This document shows, one piece after another, positions 54,047 to 62,357 of a stretch of 64,000 nt of DNA. Position numbers and translations under genes: made by a program. The notes beneath the pieces are model-generated. The model saw nothing but the letters and a program-made list of their open reading frames with translations. It searched no databases and was not told the DNA's origin. Position 1 is the first letter of the stretch; each line of letters opens with the position of its first letter. The DNA comes from Thermomonospora catenispora (GTDB lineage Bacteria > Actinomycetota > Actinomycetes > Streptosporangiales > Streptosporangiaceae), in NCBI RefSeq assembly GCF_006363815.1, contig NZ_RRYT01000001.1, positions 209,531 through 273,530 of the forward strand, in the 5' to 3' direction.

Positions 54047-54404
54047 GAGTCGGGCTCCTTGCGGCGTCACCGCGAGCGATGCCCGCTCACGCCCCGCGGC
54101 GAACGTGTCCGCCCGGCGCGTTCGATGCGTCCGGCGCGGGAGGGGGCGACGCGTCCGGGTCGGAAACCGCACGGGCGGCGGGCCGGCCCGGCGAGGCGAG
54201 CCCGCTCACGCCCCGCGGGACCTCCCCCCTGCCGCCGTGCCGTCCGCAGCGGTATGCACCCGCCTGCGGTCATTTGAGGCCACCTGTGCCGGCAGGGCGG
54301 GCGGGACGGCGGGCATCGCCGGGCCGGGATCACATCGGATCCCGATCACATCGGGCTCGGATCACCGGGCGAAGCGCTCGTGAGAGACGCCTGTGAAACG
54401 CTGA
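54047..54404. other. Gene-free stretch with direct repeats
   Basis: I see no supportable gene in this very GC-rich stretch. It contains a 19-bp direct repeat (GCCCGCTCACGCCCCGCGG at 54081-54099 and 54200-54218) and the 16-nt repeat array described at 54328-54375. Confidence 0.5.
54328..54375. repeat. Three 16-nt-spaced GATCAC repeats
   Basis: GATCAC begins at 54328, 54344 and 54360, exactly 16 bases apart; the first two copies share GATCACATCGG, the third is degenerate. The helical-turn-and-a-half phasing resembles a cooperative protein-binding array. It lies about 280 nt upstream of the small frameshifted gene and 30 nt beyond the tRNA-Thr terminator. Confidence 0.6.
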
Positions 54405-54434
54405 AGCCGCCACCCGATCCCTCGGGTGGCGGCT
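54405..54434 (-). terminator. tRNA-Thr terminator
   Basis: A perfect 13-bp stem (54405-54417 with 54422-54434) and 4-nt loop begin 11 nt after the 3' end of tRNA-Thr. Confidence 0.62.
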
Positions 54435-54445
54435 CACCGCTCGAG

Positions 54446-54518
54446 AGCCCCTTTACGGAATCGAACCGTAGACCTTCTCCTTACCATGGAGACGCTCTGC
54501 CGACTGAGCTAAAGGGGC
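54446..54518 (-). tRNA. tRNA-Thr (anticodon GGT)
   Basis: This is a 73-nt cloverleaf on the minus strand with acceptor GCCCCTT and AAGGGGC, anticodon arm TCTCC-ATGGTAA-GGAGA (anticodon GGT) and T-loop GGTTCGATTCC. CCA is not encoded. TATGGT at 54540-54545, 21 nt upstream, is a probable -10 element. Confidence 0.95.
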
Positions 54519-54638
54519 CTGCGTCGCTTGCGCACTGAAACCATACACGGAGTGCGCGCCGGATGAGAAATCGATTGATCCGTCCCTCCTCGCACGGGGT
54601 CCGCGCAGGCCGGTGCGGAGCCGGCGGACGGACGGCGA

Positions 54639-54668
54639 ACGGCCCGCCTCCGAGGGGAGACGGGCCGT
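54639..54668 (-). terminator. Terminator downstream of the acyl-CoA dehydrogenase gene
   Basis: ACGGCCCG (54639-54646) pairs with CGGGCCGT (54661-54668); after one mismatch an inner CTCC/GGAG stem extends the hairpin. It lies 89 nt beyond the stop at 54758. Confidence 0.5.
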
Positions 54669-54757
54669 GTCCGGACCGGTGGATCGGGCGGCCGGGCGGC
54701 GCGCGGGTCGCCTGGTCCGCACACCGGCGCCCCAGGGGCCGCCCCGGGACGGGCGGG

Positions 54758-55888
54758 TCAACCGTTCAGCAGCCGGCGGGCGATGACCAGCTGCTGGATC
54801 TGGCTGGTGCCCTCGTAGATGCGGAACAGCCGGGCGTCGCGGTAGAAGCGTTCGACGGGCACGCCGCGCATGTAGCCCATGCCGCCGAAGACCTGGACCG
54901 CGCGGTCGGCGACCCGCCCGAGCATCTCCGAGCAGAAGTACTTGGCGCAGGACGGGCCGAGCTTGCGGTCCTCCCCGGCGTCGTAGGCGCGGGCGGCCTC
55001 CAGCACCATGGCGCGTCCGGCGTACAGCTCGGTCTGGGAGTCGGCGATCATCCCCTGCACGAGCTGGTACTCGCCGATCGTGCGGCCGCCCTGGACGCGG
55101 TCCTTGGCGTACGCCACGGTCTCGTCGAGGATGCGCTGGGCCAGGCCGACGCAGACGGCGGCGATGCTCAGCCTGCCGTGCGCCAGGGACGCCATGGCGG
55201 TGCGGAACCCGGTGCCCTCGGGCCCGACCATGGCGTCGGCGGGGACGCGGACGTCGTCGAAGAAGACCTCGGCGGTGTGCGCGCCGCGCTGGCCCATCTT
55301 CTGGTCCGGGGGGCCGACCTTCAGGCCGGGGGCGTCCCGCTCCACCAGGAAGGTGGAGATGCCGCGCGAGCCGGGGCCGCCGGTGCGGGCGAACACCATG
55401 AACACGTCGGCCTCGGGGGCGTTGGTGATGAACCGCTTGGCGCCGTTCAGCACGTACTCGTCGCCGTCCTTGACCGCGCTGGTGGACAGCGTGCTGGGGT
55501 CGGAGCCGGCCTCCGCCTCGGTGAGCGCGAACGCGCCGACGACCTCGCCGGACGCCAGCTTCGGCAGCCACCGGGCCTTCTGCTCCGGCGTGCCGGCGTT
55601 GACCAGCACCTGACCGGCGATGCCGTTGCTGGTGCCGAACATCGAGCGGAACGCGGGGCTGGCGTAGCCGAGCTCGAAGACCAGCCGCACCTCCTCGCTG
55701 AGCGACAGGCCGAGCCCGCCGTACTCCTCCGGCAGCGCATACCCGAACAACCCCATCTCTCGCGCGGCCTGCCGCAGCGATTCGGGGATCGAGTCGGTCT
55801 CCTCGATCTCCTCTTCCCGAGGGATCACCTGCTCGCGCACGAAGCTGCGCACCGCGTCGAGCACGTCGGCGAAGTCCTGAGCATCCAT
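54758..55888 (-). CDS. Acyl-CoA dehydrogenase
   Basis: This FAD enzyme introduces the alpha-beta double bond into acyl-CoA. The 376-residue product has the N-terminal helical domain, the FAD/substrate segment FALTEAEAGSDPSTL, FITNAPEADVFMVF, the C-terminal QVFGGMGYMRGVPVERFYRD and the catalytic glutamate in RIYEGTSQIQ. Start ATG 55888 (MDAQDFADVLDAVRSFVREQ) is chosen because an upstream TTG adds unlike sequence; the binding site is weak. Substrate chain length cannot be read from sequence. It is divergent from the next gene. Confidence 0.92.
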   Translation of the reverse strand: MDAQDFADVLDAVRSFVREQVIPREEEIEETDSIPESLRQAAREMGLFGYALPEEYGGLGLSLSEEVRLVFELGYASPAFRSMFGTSNGIAGQVLVNAGTPEQKARWLPKLASGEVVGAFALTEAEAGSDPSTLSTSAVKDGDEYVLNGAKRFITNAPEADVFMVFARTGGPGSRGISTFLVERDAPGLKVGPPDQKMGQRGAHTAEVFFDDVRVPADAMVGPEGTGFRTAMASLAHGRLSIAAVCVGLAQRILDETVAYAKDRVQGGRTIGEYQLVQGMIADSQTELYAGRAMVLEAARAYDAGEDRKLGPSCAKYFCSEMLGRVADRAVQVFGGMGYMRGVPVERFYRDARLFRIYEGTSQIQQLVIARRLLNG

Positions 55889-55951
55889 GAGACGGATTCT
55901 AGAACTCCATTCCAAGATTGACCGTCAGTGGGGTGTGGAAGGCTGGCGATC

Positions 55952-57619
55952 ATGCTTGAGGGCTTTCCCCGTCTGATCGACGACCTGGTCCGCGCCGCCG
56001 TGACGAGGGATCAGGCGTTCGGCGACCTGTTCCCCCGCGTGATGCAGGAGGCGCAGGGGCTTCCCCCCGCCGAGCTCACCGCCGCGCTGCCCGCGATGGC
56101 CGAGGGCATCGCCCAGGCGCCGCCCAACCTCGGCTGCTGGCTGGCGGTCATGGCCGGCGCCTGGGTCGAACGCGGAGCCTCCCCCGAGCCGGCCGGCCTG
56201 GCCGTCATCGAGACCGCCACCGGGGTGGCCGCCGCCGCGCACGAGTTCGCGAACGCCTGGCAGAAGGCCACCGGCTCCGAGCCGCCCGACCCCGAGGAGT
56301 CCGGCCCCTCCCAGGAGATCGTCGACACCGTCGGCCCTCACCTGGAGGACCCGGTGGCCGCGATGCTGTCCTGGTTCGCGATGCCGCAGTTCACGCTGAG
56401 CGCCCGCACCATGCTGGCGACCTCTCCGATGGTCCGCGGCGCGGTGTCCGACCGGGAGCGCCGGTCGTCGGTGTTCGCCGAGCTGGAGCAGTACTTCGCC
56501 CCGGCGGGATGGACCGCCGAGCTGCTGCGGGTGCTGGACGGGGAACGGCTGCTGGTCCTCGACCGCGCCAGCCGCCGCGGCTGGACCGTCACCATCAGCG
56601 GCATCGGCGACAACTTCCAGCTCCACACCCTCCTCGGCGGCGCCCTGGTCGGCCACCCCGACGGGCTGCCCGGCGAGGCGGCCGACCCGCGGTGGATCTC
56701 CTGCTTCACCTCCGGGGAGGTCGAGCCCGGCACCCCGCCCGTCGTCGGCTGGTGGAACCTGGTCGACGCCCACGGCGACTGGATCTGGAACGAGGGCGTC
56801 CCCGCCGACATCCCCGCGGTGAACGGCACCCGCGTCGTCGTCCTGGACCCGCCCTCCTACCAGCGCTCCTGGAACCCCGGCCGCCGGCATCCCCTGATGA
56901 CCGCCTCCCTGACCGTCGAGGGGCAGCACACCGCGGACGACCTGGCCGGCTGGTGGGCCCACATCGCCGAGGCCAAGGAACCCGCGGCCGCCATGCGCGC
57001 CCCGGAGAGGGGACGAGCCCCGGCCAGGGGGCAGGGCGGCCCTCCCCAGGCCGCATCTCCGGTTCCGCAGAGCGCTCCTCCGGCCCCTCAGGCCGCATCC
57101 CCCGCTCCCCCGGCCGCTGCCCCGCCCTTCTCCCAGCCGTCACCGCCCCAGTCGCCGCCGCAGCGGCAGGCCCAGACGCCCCTGCCGCCCGTGCAGCTGA
57201 ACCCCATCGAGCAGATGGAGCGGCTGGAGGAGATCACCGTGAGCCTGCTGGACGTCCTCCCCGCAGGCTGGCGGGAGCTGACCATCGACTTCGAGAGCAT
57301 CGGCCGGTTCGTCGGGGTCAGAGGGACCCTCACCATGTCCGACGGCTCCACCCGGGCGTGGTCGCCTCCCCACCAGGTCCTGACGTCGCTGGACAACCTG
57401 CGCACCGGCATGTACGCCGAGGGCAGGGGCACATGGTTCTCCTGCCGTCTCTCCCTGACCCCTCCGGGCCGGTACACCATCGACTACGACCGCCAGAACC
57501 AGCCGTCCGTCCCCGCGACGCCGGAGGACATCGCCCTGGAGCAGCGGAGGTTCCCGCGCTCGCCGGAGCACATGCCCGACTGGTACCGCACCGGCCTGGC
57601 CAACGCCGAGTCCCCCTGA
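55952..57619 (+). CDS. Two-domain protein with C-terminal YezG/DUF600-type immunity-like domain
   Basis: The 555-residue product (start ATG 55952) has an N-terminal region of about 350 residues with a helical beginning and a beta-rich middle (ISGIGDNFQLHTLLGGALVG, SYQRSWNPGRRHP), a Pro/Ala/Gln linker (about 350-420), and a C-terminal domain of about 130 residues. That domain shows MYAEGRGTWFSCRLSLTPPG, YTIDYDRQNQP and RRFPRSPEHMPDWYRTGLA, the GTWF...DYD...FPR...MPxWY pattern I associate with YezG-like (DUF600) immunity proteins of polymorphic toxin systems. No toxin gene is adjacent. Assignment of the C-terminal domain is by pattern; the N-terminal part is unrecognised. Confidence 0.72.
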   Translation: MLEGFPRLIDDLVRAAVTRDQAFGDLFPRVMQEAQGLPPAELTAALPAMAEGIAQAPPNLGCWLAVMAGAWVERGASPEPAGLAVIETATGVAAAAHEFANAWQKATGSEPPDPEESGPSQEIVDTVGPHLEDPVAAMLSWFAMPQFTLSARTMLATSPMVRGAVSDRERRSSVFAELEQYFAPAGWTAELLRVLDGERLLVLDRASRRGWTVTISGIGDNFQLHTLLGGALVGHPDGLPGEAADPRWISCFTSGEVEPGTPPVVGWWNLVDAHGDWIWNEGVPADIPAVNGTRVVVLDPPSYQRSWNPGRRHPLMTASLTVEGQHTADDLAGWWAHIAEAKEPAAAMRAPERGRAPARGQGGPPQAASPVPQSAPPAPQAASPAPPAAAPPFSQPSPPQSPPQRQAQTPLPPVQLNPIEQMERLEEITVSLLDVLPAGWRELTIDFESIGRFVGVRGTLTMSDGSTRAWSPPHQVLTSLDNLRTGMYAEGRGTWFSCRLSLTPPGRYTIDYDRQNQPSVPATPEDIALEQRRFPRSPEHMPDWYRTGLANAESP

Positions 57620-57636
57620 GGTCTTTGTGAGAGGCC

Positions 57637-58203
57637 ATGGCGGACTCCGTGCTCCGGCCCGAGGGAGGATTCGTTCGTCGGAGAGATATGCGGGCTCCCG
57701 GACATGAGGCGGGCCGATCTGACCGGCCTCGGTGGACCGTCGTCCCGTTCGTGAGCGTGGGGTCGCTGCGGTTCGGGATGAGCCATGGGGAAGTCGTCGC
57801 GGCGCTCGGCGCCACCCCGCCGGTGGCGTGGCGTCCCGGCTCCCCGGCCGAGTTCGGCGACGCGGCCGTGACGACGTACTACGGGGACTCCGGGCGGCTG
57901 ATGTGCGTCGCGGTCGACGCGTTCCGCGGTCCCCAGGTCGTGCTGGAGGATCTGTCGCCGGCGGGCTGCGAGCCGACCGAACTGGAGGACCGGTTCACGC
58001 GGTACGCCGAGTCACGACGGGCAGAGGTCTGCCACTCCCAGGACGGCTCATGGGGGTCGGAAGAGCTCGGACTCGTGATACGCACCCAACGGGCCGGAGA
58101 CCTCCTGCTCACCCGGCCGGTCTTCGTCGCCCGCGAGTGGGCTCCCGGTGTGGCGGACGCCCAGCTCGGTTTCGTGCCCCAAGAGGAGTGGGCGGTGCGC
58201 TGA
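57637..58203 (+). CDS. Hypothetical protein downstream of the YezG-like gene
   Basis: The 188-residue soluble product lies 17 nt after the preceding gene, so the two are likely cotranscribed. The core starts at about residue 35 (VVPFVSVGSLRFGMSHGEVV) and is a compact alpha/beta-looking domain with AVTTYYGDSGRLMCVAVDAF. An alternative start at 57688 has a better binding site (GGAGAGAT). I do not recognise the family; position and size fit a second immunity-like or accessory protein, which is inference. Confidence 0.65.
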   Translation: MADSVLRPEGGFVRRRDMRAPGHEAGRSDRPRWTVVPFVSVGSLRFGMSHGEVVAALGATPPVAWRPGSPAEFGDAAVTTYYGDSGRLMCVAVDAFRGPQVVLEDLSPAGCEPTELEDRFTRYAESRRAEVCHSQDGSWGSEELGLVIRTQRAGDLLLTRPVFVAREWAPGVADAQLGFVPQEEWAVR

Positions 58204-58387
58204 CCTCTTCCTGCCCCCGTTTCCTGCCCTATCGGCGAGAACTCCGAGCGAGCAGGCACGGCGCAGCCGCCGCTCTCGATGGGCCCACCTGCACAGATGC
58301 ATCCAGGCAGGTTCCGTGCTTCTCCGGGGCCGGTGACAGGAAGCCGCATTCGACGACGTTCGGCTGCATGCGACCGACCGTGAACGC

Positions 58388-58428
58388 GAACGGCCCCTGC
58401 CCAGGTTCTCCCTGGTCAGGGGCCGTTC
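58388..58428. terminator. tRNA-Tyr terminator
   Basis: GAACGGCCCCTG (58388-58399) pairs perfectly with CAGGGGCCGTTC (58417-58428), and CCAGG/CCTGG continue the stem inside. It begins 7 nt after the encoded CCA of tRNA-Tyr and can also stop plus-strand transcription from the 57637-58203 gene. Confidence 0.62.
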
Positions 58429-58434
58429 GGCTGC

Positions 58435-58519
58435 TGGTGGCGGGTCCAGGATTTGAACCTGGGTAGGCTGAGCCGACGGATTTACAGTCCGCTCCCTTTG
58501 GCCGCTCGGGCAACCCGCC
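58435..58519 (-). tRNA. tRNA-Tyr (anticodon GTA), CCA encoded
   Basis: This is a class II tRNA with long variable arm on the minus strand: acceptor GGCGGGT with ACCCGCC, discriminator A and an encoded CCA (58435-58437). The anticodon loop CTGTAAA gives anticodon GTA; the T-loop is GGTTCAAATCC. It is the only one of the four tRNAs here with an encoded CCA. A TAAGCT element lies about 27 nt upstream. Confidence 0.94.
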
Positions 58520-58711
58520 TTGCGCCTCGTTGCTGGCGACGAGGAAAGCTTAGCGGACATGACGAGTGCTCGTGACATCGAGGGGCGAGCGATCCGGCTG
58601 CGGTCGTGGCGACGCGTCGGCGGAAGCGGCGGGCTGACTAGGGTTGAGGGCTACGTGGGTTGGACAGTGGGGCCTTGCAGGGCCGTGACGTGAGCTATGG
58701 AAGGGTGAGGG

Positions 58712-59203
58712 ATGGCCGGCGAGAGCTCGTTCGACATCGTGTCCAAGCTGGATCGGCAGGAGGTCGACAACGCGGTCAACCAGGCGGCCAAGGAGGTGGC
58801 CAACCGGTTCGACTTCCGCAACGTCGACGCCGGCATCAAGTGGTCGGGGCAGGCCATTGAGATCCAGGCCAACTCCGCGGAGCGGGCCAACGCGATTTTG
58901 GACGTGCTGAAGGACAAGCTGGTCAAGCGGAAGGTCTCGCTGAAGGTCCTGGACGTCGGGGAGCCTCGGCCGTCGGGCAAGCTCTACAAGCTGACGGTGG
59001 GGCTCAAGGAGGGCATCTCCCAGGAGAACGCCAAGAAGATCAGCAAGATCATCCGGGATGAGGGGCCCAAGGGCGTCAAGACCCAGATCCAGGGGGACGA
59101 GCTGCGGGTCAGCTCGAAGAAGAAGGACGACCTGCAGCAGGTGATCGCGTTGCTGAAGGGCAAGGATCTGGACGTGGCCCTGCAGTTCGTCAACTACCGC
59201 TGA
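58712..59203 (+). CDS. YajQ family cyclic-di-GMP/nucleotide-binding protein
   Basis: The 163-residue cytosolic product begins [20 protein letters not shown] after a GAAGGGTGAGGG site and ends [11 protein letters not shown], both diagnostic of YajQ. Members have two ferredoxin-like domains and bind RNA, nucleotides or c-di-GMP in different bacteria; its role in actinobacteria is undefined. It is followed by a strong terminator. Confidence 0.94.
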   Translation: MAGESSFDIVSKLDRQEVDNAVNQAAKEVANRFDFRNVDAGIKWSGQAIEIQANSAERANAILDVLKDKLVKRKVSLKVLDVGEPRPSGKLYKLTVGLKEGISQENAKKISKIIRDEGPKGVKTQIQGDELRVSSKKKDDLQQVIALLKGKDLDVALQFVNYR

Positions 59204-59210
59204 GCAAGAG

Positions 59211-59260
59211 CGTCACGCGGCCGGATCCGCGCGGCCGGATCGGACTCCGGCCGCGTGACG
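59211..59260 (+). terminator. yajQ terminator
   Basis: A perfect 15-bp stem (59211-59225 with 59246-59260) with a 20-nt loop that can pair further begins 7 nt after the yajQ stop; a short T/C-rich run follows. Confidence 0.66.
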
Positions 59261-59308
59261 TTCCCGGGCTTCGCCCGCGCCTATTGCGAGGCCCGGGGGG
59301 TTTGCGAG

Positions 59309-59354
59309 GGGAACGCCGAAGGCCGTACCCCGCCGACTGGCCTCCGGCGTTCCC
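59309..59354 (-). terminator. Terminator downstream of the HTH regulator
   Basis: Arms at 59309-59324 and 59339-59354 pair at 15 of 16 positions around a 14-nt loop. It lies 86 nt beyond the regulator stop (minus strand), so the convergent yajQ and regulator genes each have a terminator. Confidence 0.6.
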
Positions 59355-59440
59355 ATGTGGTGGGACGCCGCGAAGGGTGCTCCGGTTCATGGCCGATCGG
59401 TGAAGTCGTCCGGCCGCCGAAGCCGCCCGATCGCACGGGC

Positions 59441-59707
59441 TCAGCCGGCCAGCGGGGTTCGCCGGTCGGGCATCAGATCGCGGGCCAGGGCGTCCAGGTC
59501 CAGATCCAGCACCCGGGCCAGCGCGGCGACCGTGAAGAACGCGGGGGCGGAGATGGCGCCCCGTTCGATCTTGCGGAGGGTGTCCAGGGAGATGCCGGCC
59601 TCCCGGGCCACATCGGCGGCGCTGCGCGCGCCTCGGGCGGCCCGCAGCGCCCGGCCGAGCGCCCGGCCGCGGTCGCGTTCTTCATCGGTCAGCGGGGTGC
59701 GCACCAT
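59441..59707 (-). CDS. Small XRE-family HTH regulator
   Basis: The 88-residue product is essentially one helix-turn-helix domain. ARSAADVAREAGISLDTLRK followed by IERGAISAPAFFTVAALARV is a clear XRE/Cro-type helix pattern. It lies 50 nt downstream of htpX in the same orientation, so the two may share a transcript. The target is unknown. Confidence 0.85.
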   Translation of the reverse strand: MVRTPLTDEERDRGRALGRALRAARGARSAADVAREAGISLDTLRKIERGAISAPAFFTVAALARVLDLDLDALARDLMPDRRTPLAG

Positions 59708-59757
59708 GGGGACGACTGTACCCGGGATGGAAATACCGGTATGGGAATCGTTTTCCC

Positions 59758-60612
59758 TCAGCGGTGCCCGGCCATCCGCTCCAGCCGGGCGATGCGCTCG
59801 GTGGTCGGCGGGTGGGTGGAGAACAGCCGGCCGATGCCTCCACCGCGGAACGGGTTGGCGATCATCAGCGAGCTGGTGGTGGCCAGCTCGGGGTCCTGCG
59901 GCAGCGGCATCGCCCGGGTGCCCGCCTCGATCTTGCGGAGCGCCGAGGCCAGCGCCAGCGGGTCGCCGGTGAGCTGCGCCCCGGAGGCGTCGGCCTGATA
60001 CTCCCGGGTCCGGCTGATGGCCATCTGCACCACGGCCGCCGCGATCGGGCCCAGGATCACCATCAGCAGCGCGCCGAGCAGTCCCGGCCCCTCGTCGTCC
60101 TCCGAGCGCCCGATCGGCAGGAAGATCGCCAGGTGGGACAGGTAGGTGATGACGGTGGCGATGGCGGCGGCCACCGAGGAGATCAAGATGTCGCGGTTGT
60201 AGACGTGCGACAGCTCATGTCCCAGCACCGCGCGCAGCTCCCGCTCGTCCAGCATCTGCAGGATCCCCCGGGTGCAGCAGACGGCGGCGTTGCGCGGGTT
60301 GCGGCCGGTGGCGAACGCGTTGGGCTGCGGGGTCTCCGACACGTACAGCCGGGGCATGGGCTGCCGGGCCGCGGTGGACAGCTCACGGACCAGCCGGTAC
60401 AGCACGGGGGCCTCGACCTCGCCGACCGGGTGGGCGCGCATGGAGCTCAGCGCGATGCGGTCGCTGAAGAAGTAGGCGATGCCGTTGGTGGCCAGCGCGA
60501 TGATCGCTGCGATGGTGAGCCCGGTGGTGCCGCCCAGCGCCCAGCCCGCCGCCAGCATCAGCGCCGCGAGCGCGCCGAGCAGTGCGGCCGTCTTGACACC
60601 GTTGAACTGCAC
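59758..60612 (-). CDS. htpX: Membrane-bound zinc metalloprotease HtpX
   Basis: HtpX degrades damaged or misfolded membrane proteins. The 284-residue product starts at GTG 60612 after GGAGG. It has two N-terminal membrane helices, the zinc motif HELSH in [14 protein letters not shown] (about residue 135), a second pair of hydrophobic segments and the third-ligand region [11 protein letters not shown]. Its 5' region contains an inverted repeat at 60702-60715. Confidence 0.95.
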   Translation of the reverse strand: MQFNGVKTAALLGALAALMLAAGWALGGTTGLTIAAIIALATNGIAYFFSDRIALSSMRAHPVGEVEAPVLYRLVRELSTAARQPMPRLYVSETPQPNAFATGRNPRNAAVCCTRGILQMLDERELRAVLGHELSHVYNRDILISSVAAAIATVITYLSHLAIFLPIGRSEDDEGPGLLGALLMVILGPIAAAVVQMAISRTREYQADASGAQLTGDPLALASALRKIEAGTRAMPLPQDPELATTSSLMIANPFRGGGIGRLFSTHPPTTERIARLERMAGHR

Positions 60613-60701
60613 TTTCGCCAGCCTCCCCGATACCGACAGTGCCGTGTGCGGTGGTATGTCCAGCCGCGTCGCCCCGTACGGCGTACCGTGTGATTAACGG
60701 T

Positions 60702-60715
60702 TTGACCTGCGTCAA
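60702..60715 (-). promoter_or_regulatory. Operator-like inverted repeat upstream of htpX
   Basis: TTGAC-CTGC-GTCAA is a perfect 5-bp inverted repeat with a 4-base spacer, about 90 nt before the htpX start in a locally AT-richer patch. It could bind a dimeric regulator of this stress-type gene. I could not place a convincing -10 next to it. Confidence 0.3.
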
Positions 60716-60824
60716 CGTTCCAGGACGCCGCTTGGACGGGCCCCGCCGGGCGACCGCCCGCGCCCCGTCGGACGCGCCGCCCGACCCCTGCCGCGCACAC
60801 CGCCCGGACCTCTCCGACCACGGC

Positions 60825-60843
60825 GCCCGGCACGGCGCCGGGC
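60825..60843 (-). terminator. Possible nuoN terminator
   Basis: A perfect 7-bp stem (GCCCGGC with GCCGGGC, 5-nt loop) lies 30 nt after the nuoN stop, at the end of the nuo operon. Confidence 0.35.
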
Positions 60844-60872
60844 CCCGCCGAACCGAACCCGGCATCTGCGGG

Positions 60873-62357
60873 TCAGCCGGCGGCGGACGCCGCCTGGAGC
60901 ACCAGCTGAGGGGCGATCGACAGCACCACGGCGCCGGCGGCAGACGCCGCGATGGCCGCCCGCACCGCCGCGCCGCGCGGCATCTGCGGCCGCTCGCCCG
61001 CCGGAGCGGTGAACAGCCGGGCCGCCCAGGCCAGGTAGTAGTAGAGCCCGATCACCGTGTTGATCGCCATGACGACCGCCAGCCAGGTCACTCCGCCGGC
61101 CACGGTGGCCCGGAAGACCACGATCTTGGCGAACAGCCCCATGATGCCCGGCGGCAGTCCGGCCAGGCAGATCAGGAAGAAGGCCATCGCCGCCGCGGTG
61201 GCCGGGTTGCGTCGCGCCAGGCCGCGGAAGTCCTCCAGCGCATCGGGTCCCGCCGCGGCGCCCGCGCGGCGGCGGAAGCCGATGACCACCGCGAACGCGC
61301 CGATGTTCATCACCGCGTAGACGGCGACGTAGGCGACGGTGGCCGCGACCGCCTCTCCCAGCCGTTCCTCCCCCACCGCCAACGGGGCGAGCATGTATCC
61401 GGACTGGGCCACCGAGGACCAGGCCAGCAGCCCGATCGCGGACCGCTGTCGCAGCGCCACCAGGTTGCCGAGGGTCATGGTGACCGCCGCCAGCACCGCC
61501 AGCACCGGTCCCCACACGTGCGCGTACGCGGGCAGTCCCAGCGCGACCACGATCGCCAGTCCGGCGAACCCGCCCGCCTTGGACACCACCGACAGGAACG
61601 CCGCCACCGGCAGCGGCGCCCCCACGTACACGTCCGGCGCCCAGAAGTGGAACGGCACGGCGGCGATCTTGAAAGCGAAGCCGGCCAGCACCAGCACCAC
61701 GCCGAGCGCCGCCACCGGCTCCAGCTCCGCGGGGACCCGGGAGAGCGCGGGCGCGAGGCGGTCCAGGTGCATCGCCCCGGTCACCCCGTACAGCAGGCTG
61801 ACGCCGAGCAGCATCACCGCCGTGGAGATCACCGAGATCAGGAACAGCTTGAGCGCGGCCTCGGAGGCCACGCCGTCGTAGCGGCGCAGCGCCACCAGGG
61901 CGAACACCGGCAGCGACAGCGTCTCCAGCGCCACCACCAGCAGCACCAGGTCCCGCGCCGCGGCCAGCGTCAGCGCCCCGGTGACCGCCGCCAGCAGCAG
62001 GAAGTGGTACTCCCCCGCGGGCATCCGGGAGGCGGTGATCTCCTCCAGCGACAGCAGCACCACGATCAGCGCCGCCGCCAGCATCACCCCTTGGAACAGC
62101 AGGGTGAAGTCGTCGGTCGCGTACGAGCAGGACGGCGGCCCGTCGCCGCGCAGGTCTCCGGTCAGGCAGAACGTCCCCCGGTCGTCGCCGAACGCCAGCG
62201 CGATCACCGCGATCAGGGCGCCGCCGAGGGCCCCCGCGCCGAGCGTCCCCAGCGCCCGGCGCGGCACGTCGAAGGCGTCGGCCAGCAGCAGCCCGATCGC
62301 CGCCGCCGCGACGATCAGCACGGGGGCGATCGCCGCGTAGTCGATCGACTGGATCAT
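60873..62357 (-). CDS. nuoN: NADH-quinone oxidoreductase subunit N
   Basis: This is an antiporter-like, proton-pumping membrane subunit of respiratory complex I. The 494-residue product starts at ATG 62357 (MIQSIDYAAIAPVLIVAAAA), overlapping the nuoM stop by one base. It is hydrophobic throughout and has the TM7-TM8 signature with a conserved lysine (FAFKIAAVPFHFWAPDVYVG). A long open frame extending upstream through nuoM is a frame artefact. It is the last nuo gene. Confidence 0.95.
   Translation of the reverse strand: MIQSIDYAAIAPVLIVAAAAIGLLLADAFDVPRRALGTLGAGALGGALIAVIALAFGDDRGTFCLTGDLRGDGPPSCSYATDDFTLLFQGVMLAAALIVVLLSLEEITASRMPAGEYHFLLLAAVTGALTLAAARDLVLLVVALETLSLPVFALVALRRYDGVASEAALKLFLISVISTAVMLLGVSLLYGVTGAMHLDRLAPALSRVPAELEPVAALGVVLVLAGFAFKIAAVPFHFWAPDVYVGAPLPVAAFLSVVSKAGGFAGLAIVVALGLPAYAHVWGPVLAVLAAVTMTLGNLVALRQRSAIGLLAWSSVAQSGYMLAPLAVGEERLGEAVAATVAYVAVYAVMNIGAFAVVIGFRRRAGAAAGPDALEDFRGLARRNPATAAAMAFFLICLAGLPPGIMGLFAKIVVFRATVAGGVTWLAVVMAINTVIGLYYYLAWAARLFTAPAGERPQMPRGAAVRAAIAASAAGAVVLSIAPQLVLQAASAAG

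Noticed and set aside
54061-54396. Short frames on both strands between the small frameshifted gene and tRNA-Thr
   Set aside because: No ribosome binding site, no consistent third-position bias and Arg/Pro-rich translations typical of random GC-rich DNA.
52176-58519. tRNA-Met, tRNA-Thr and tRNA-Tyr examined as integration sites
   Set aside because: I found no duplicated tRNA 3' ends, integrase or composition break around them.
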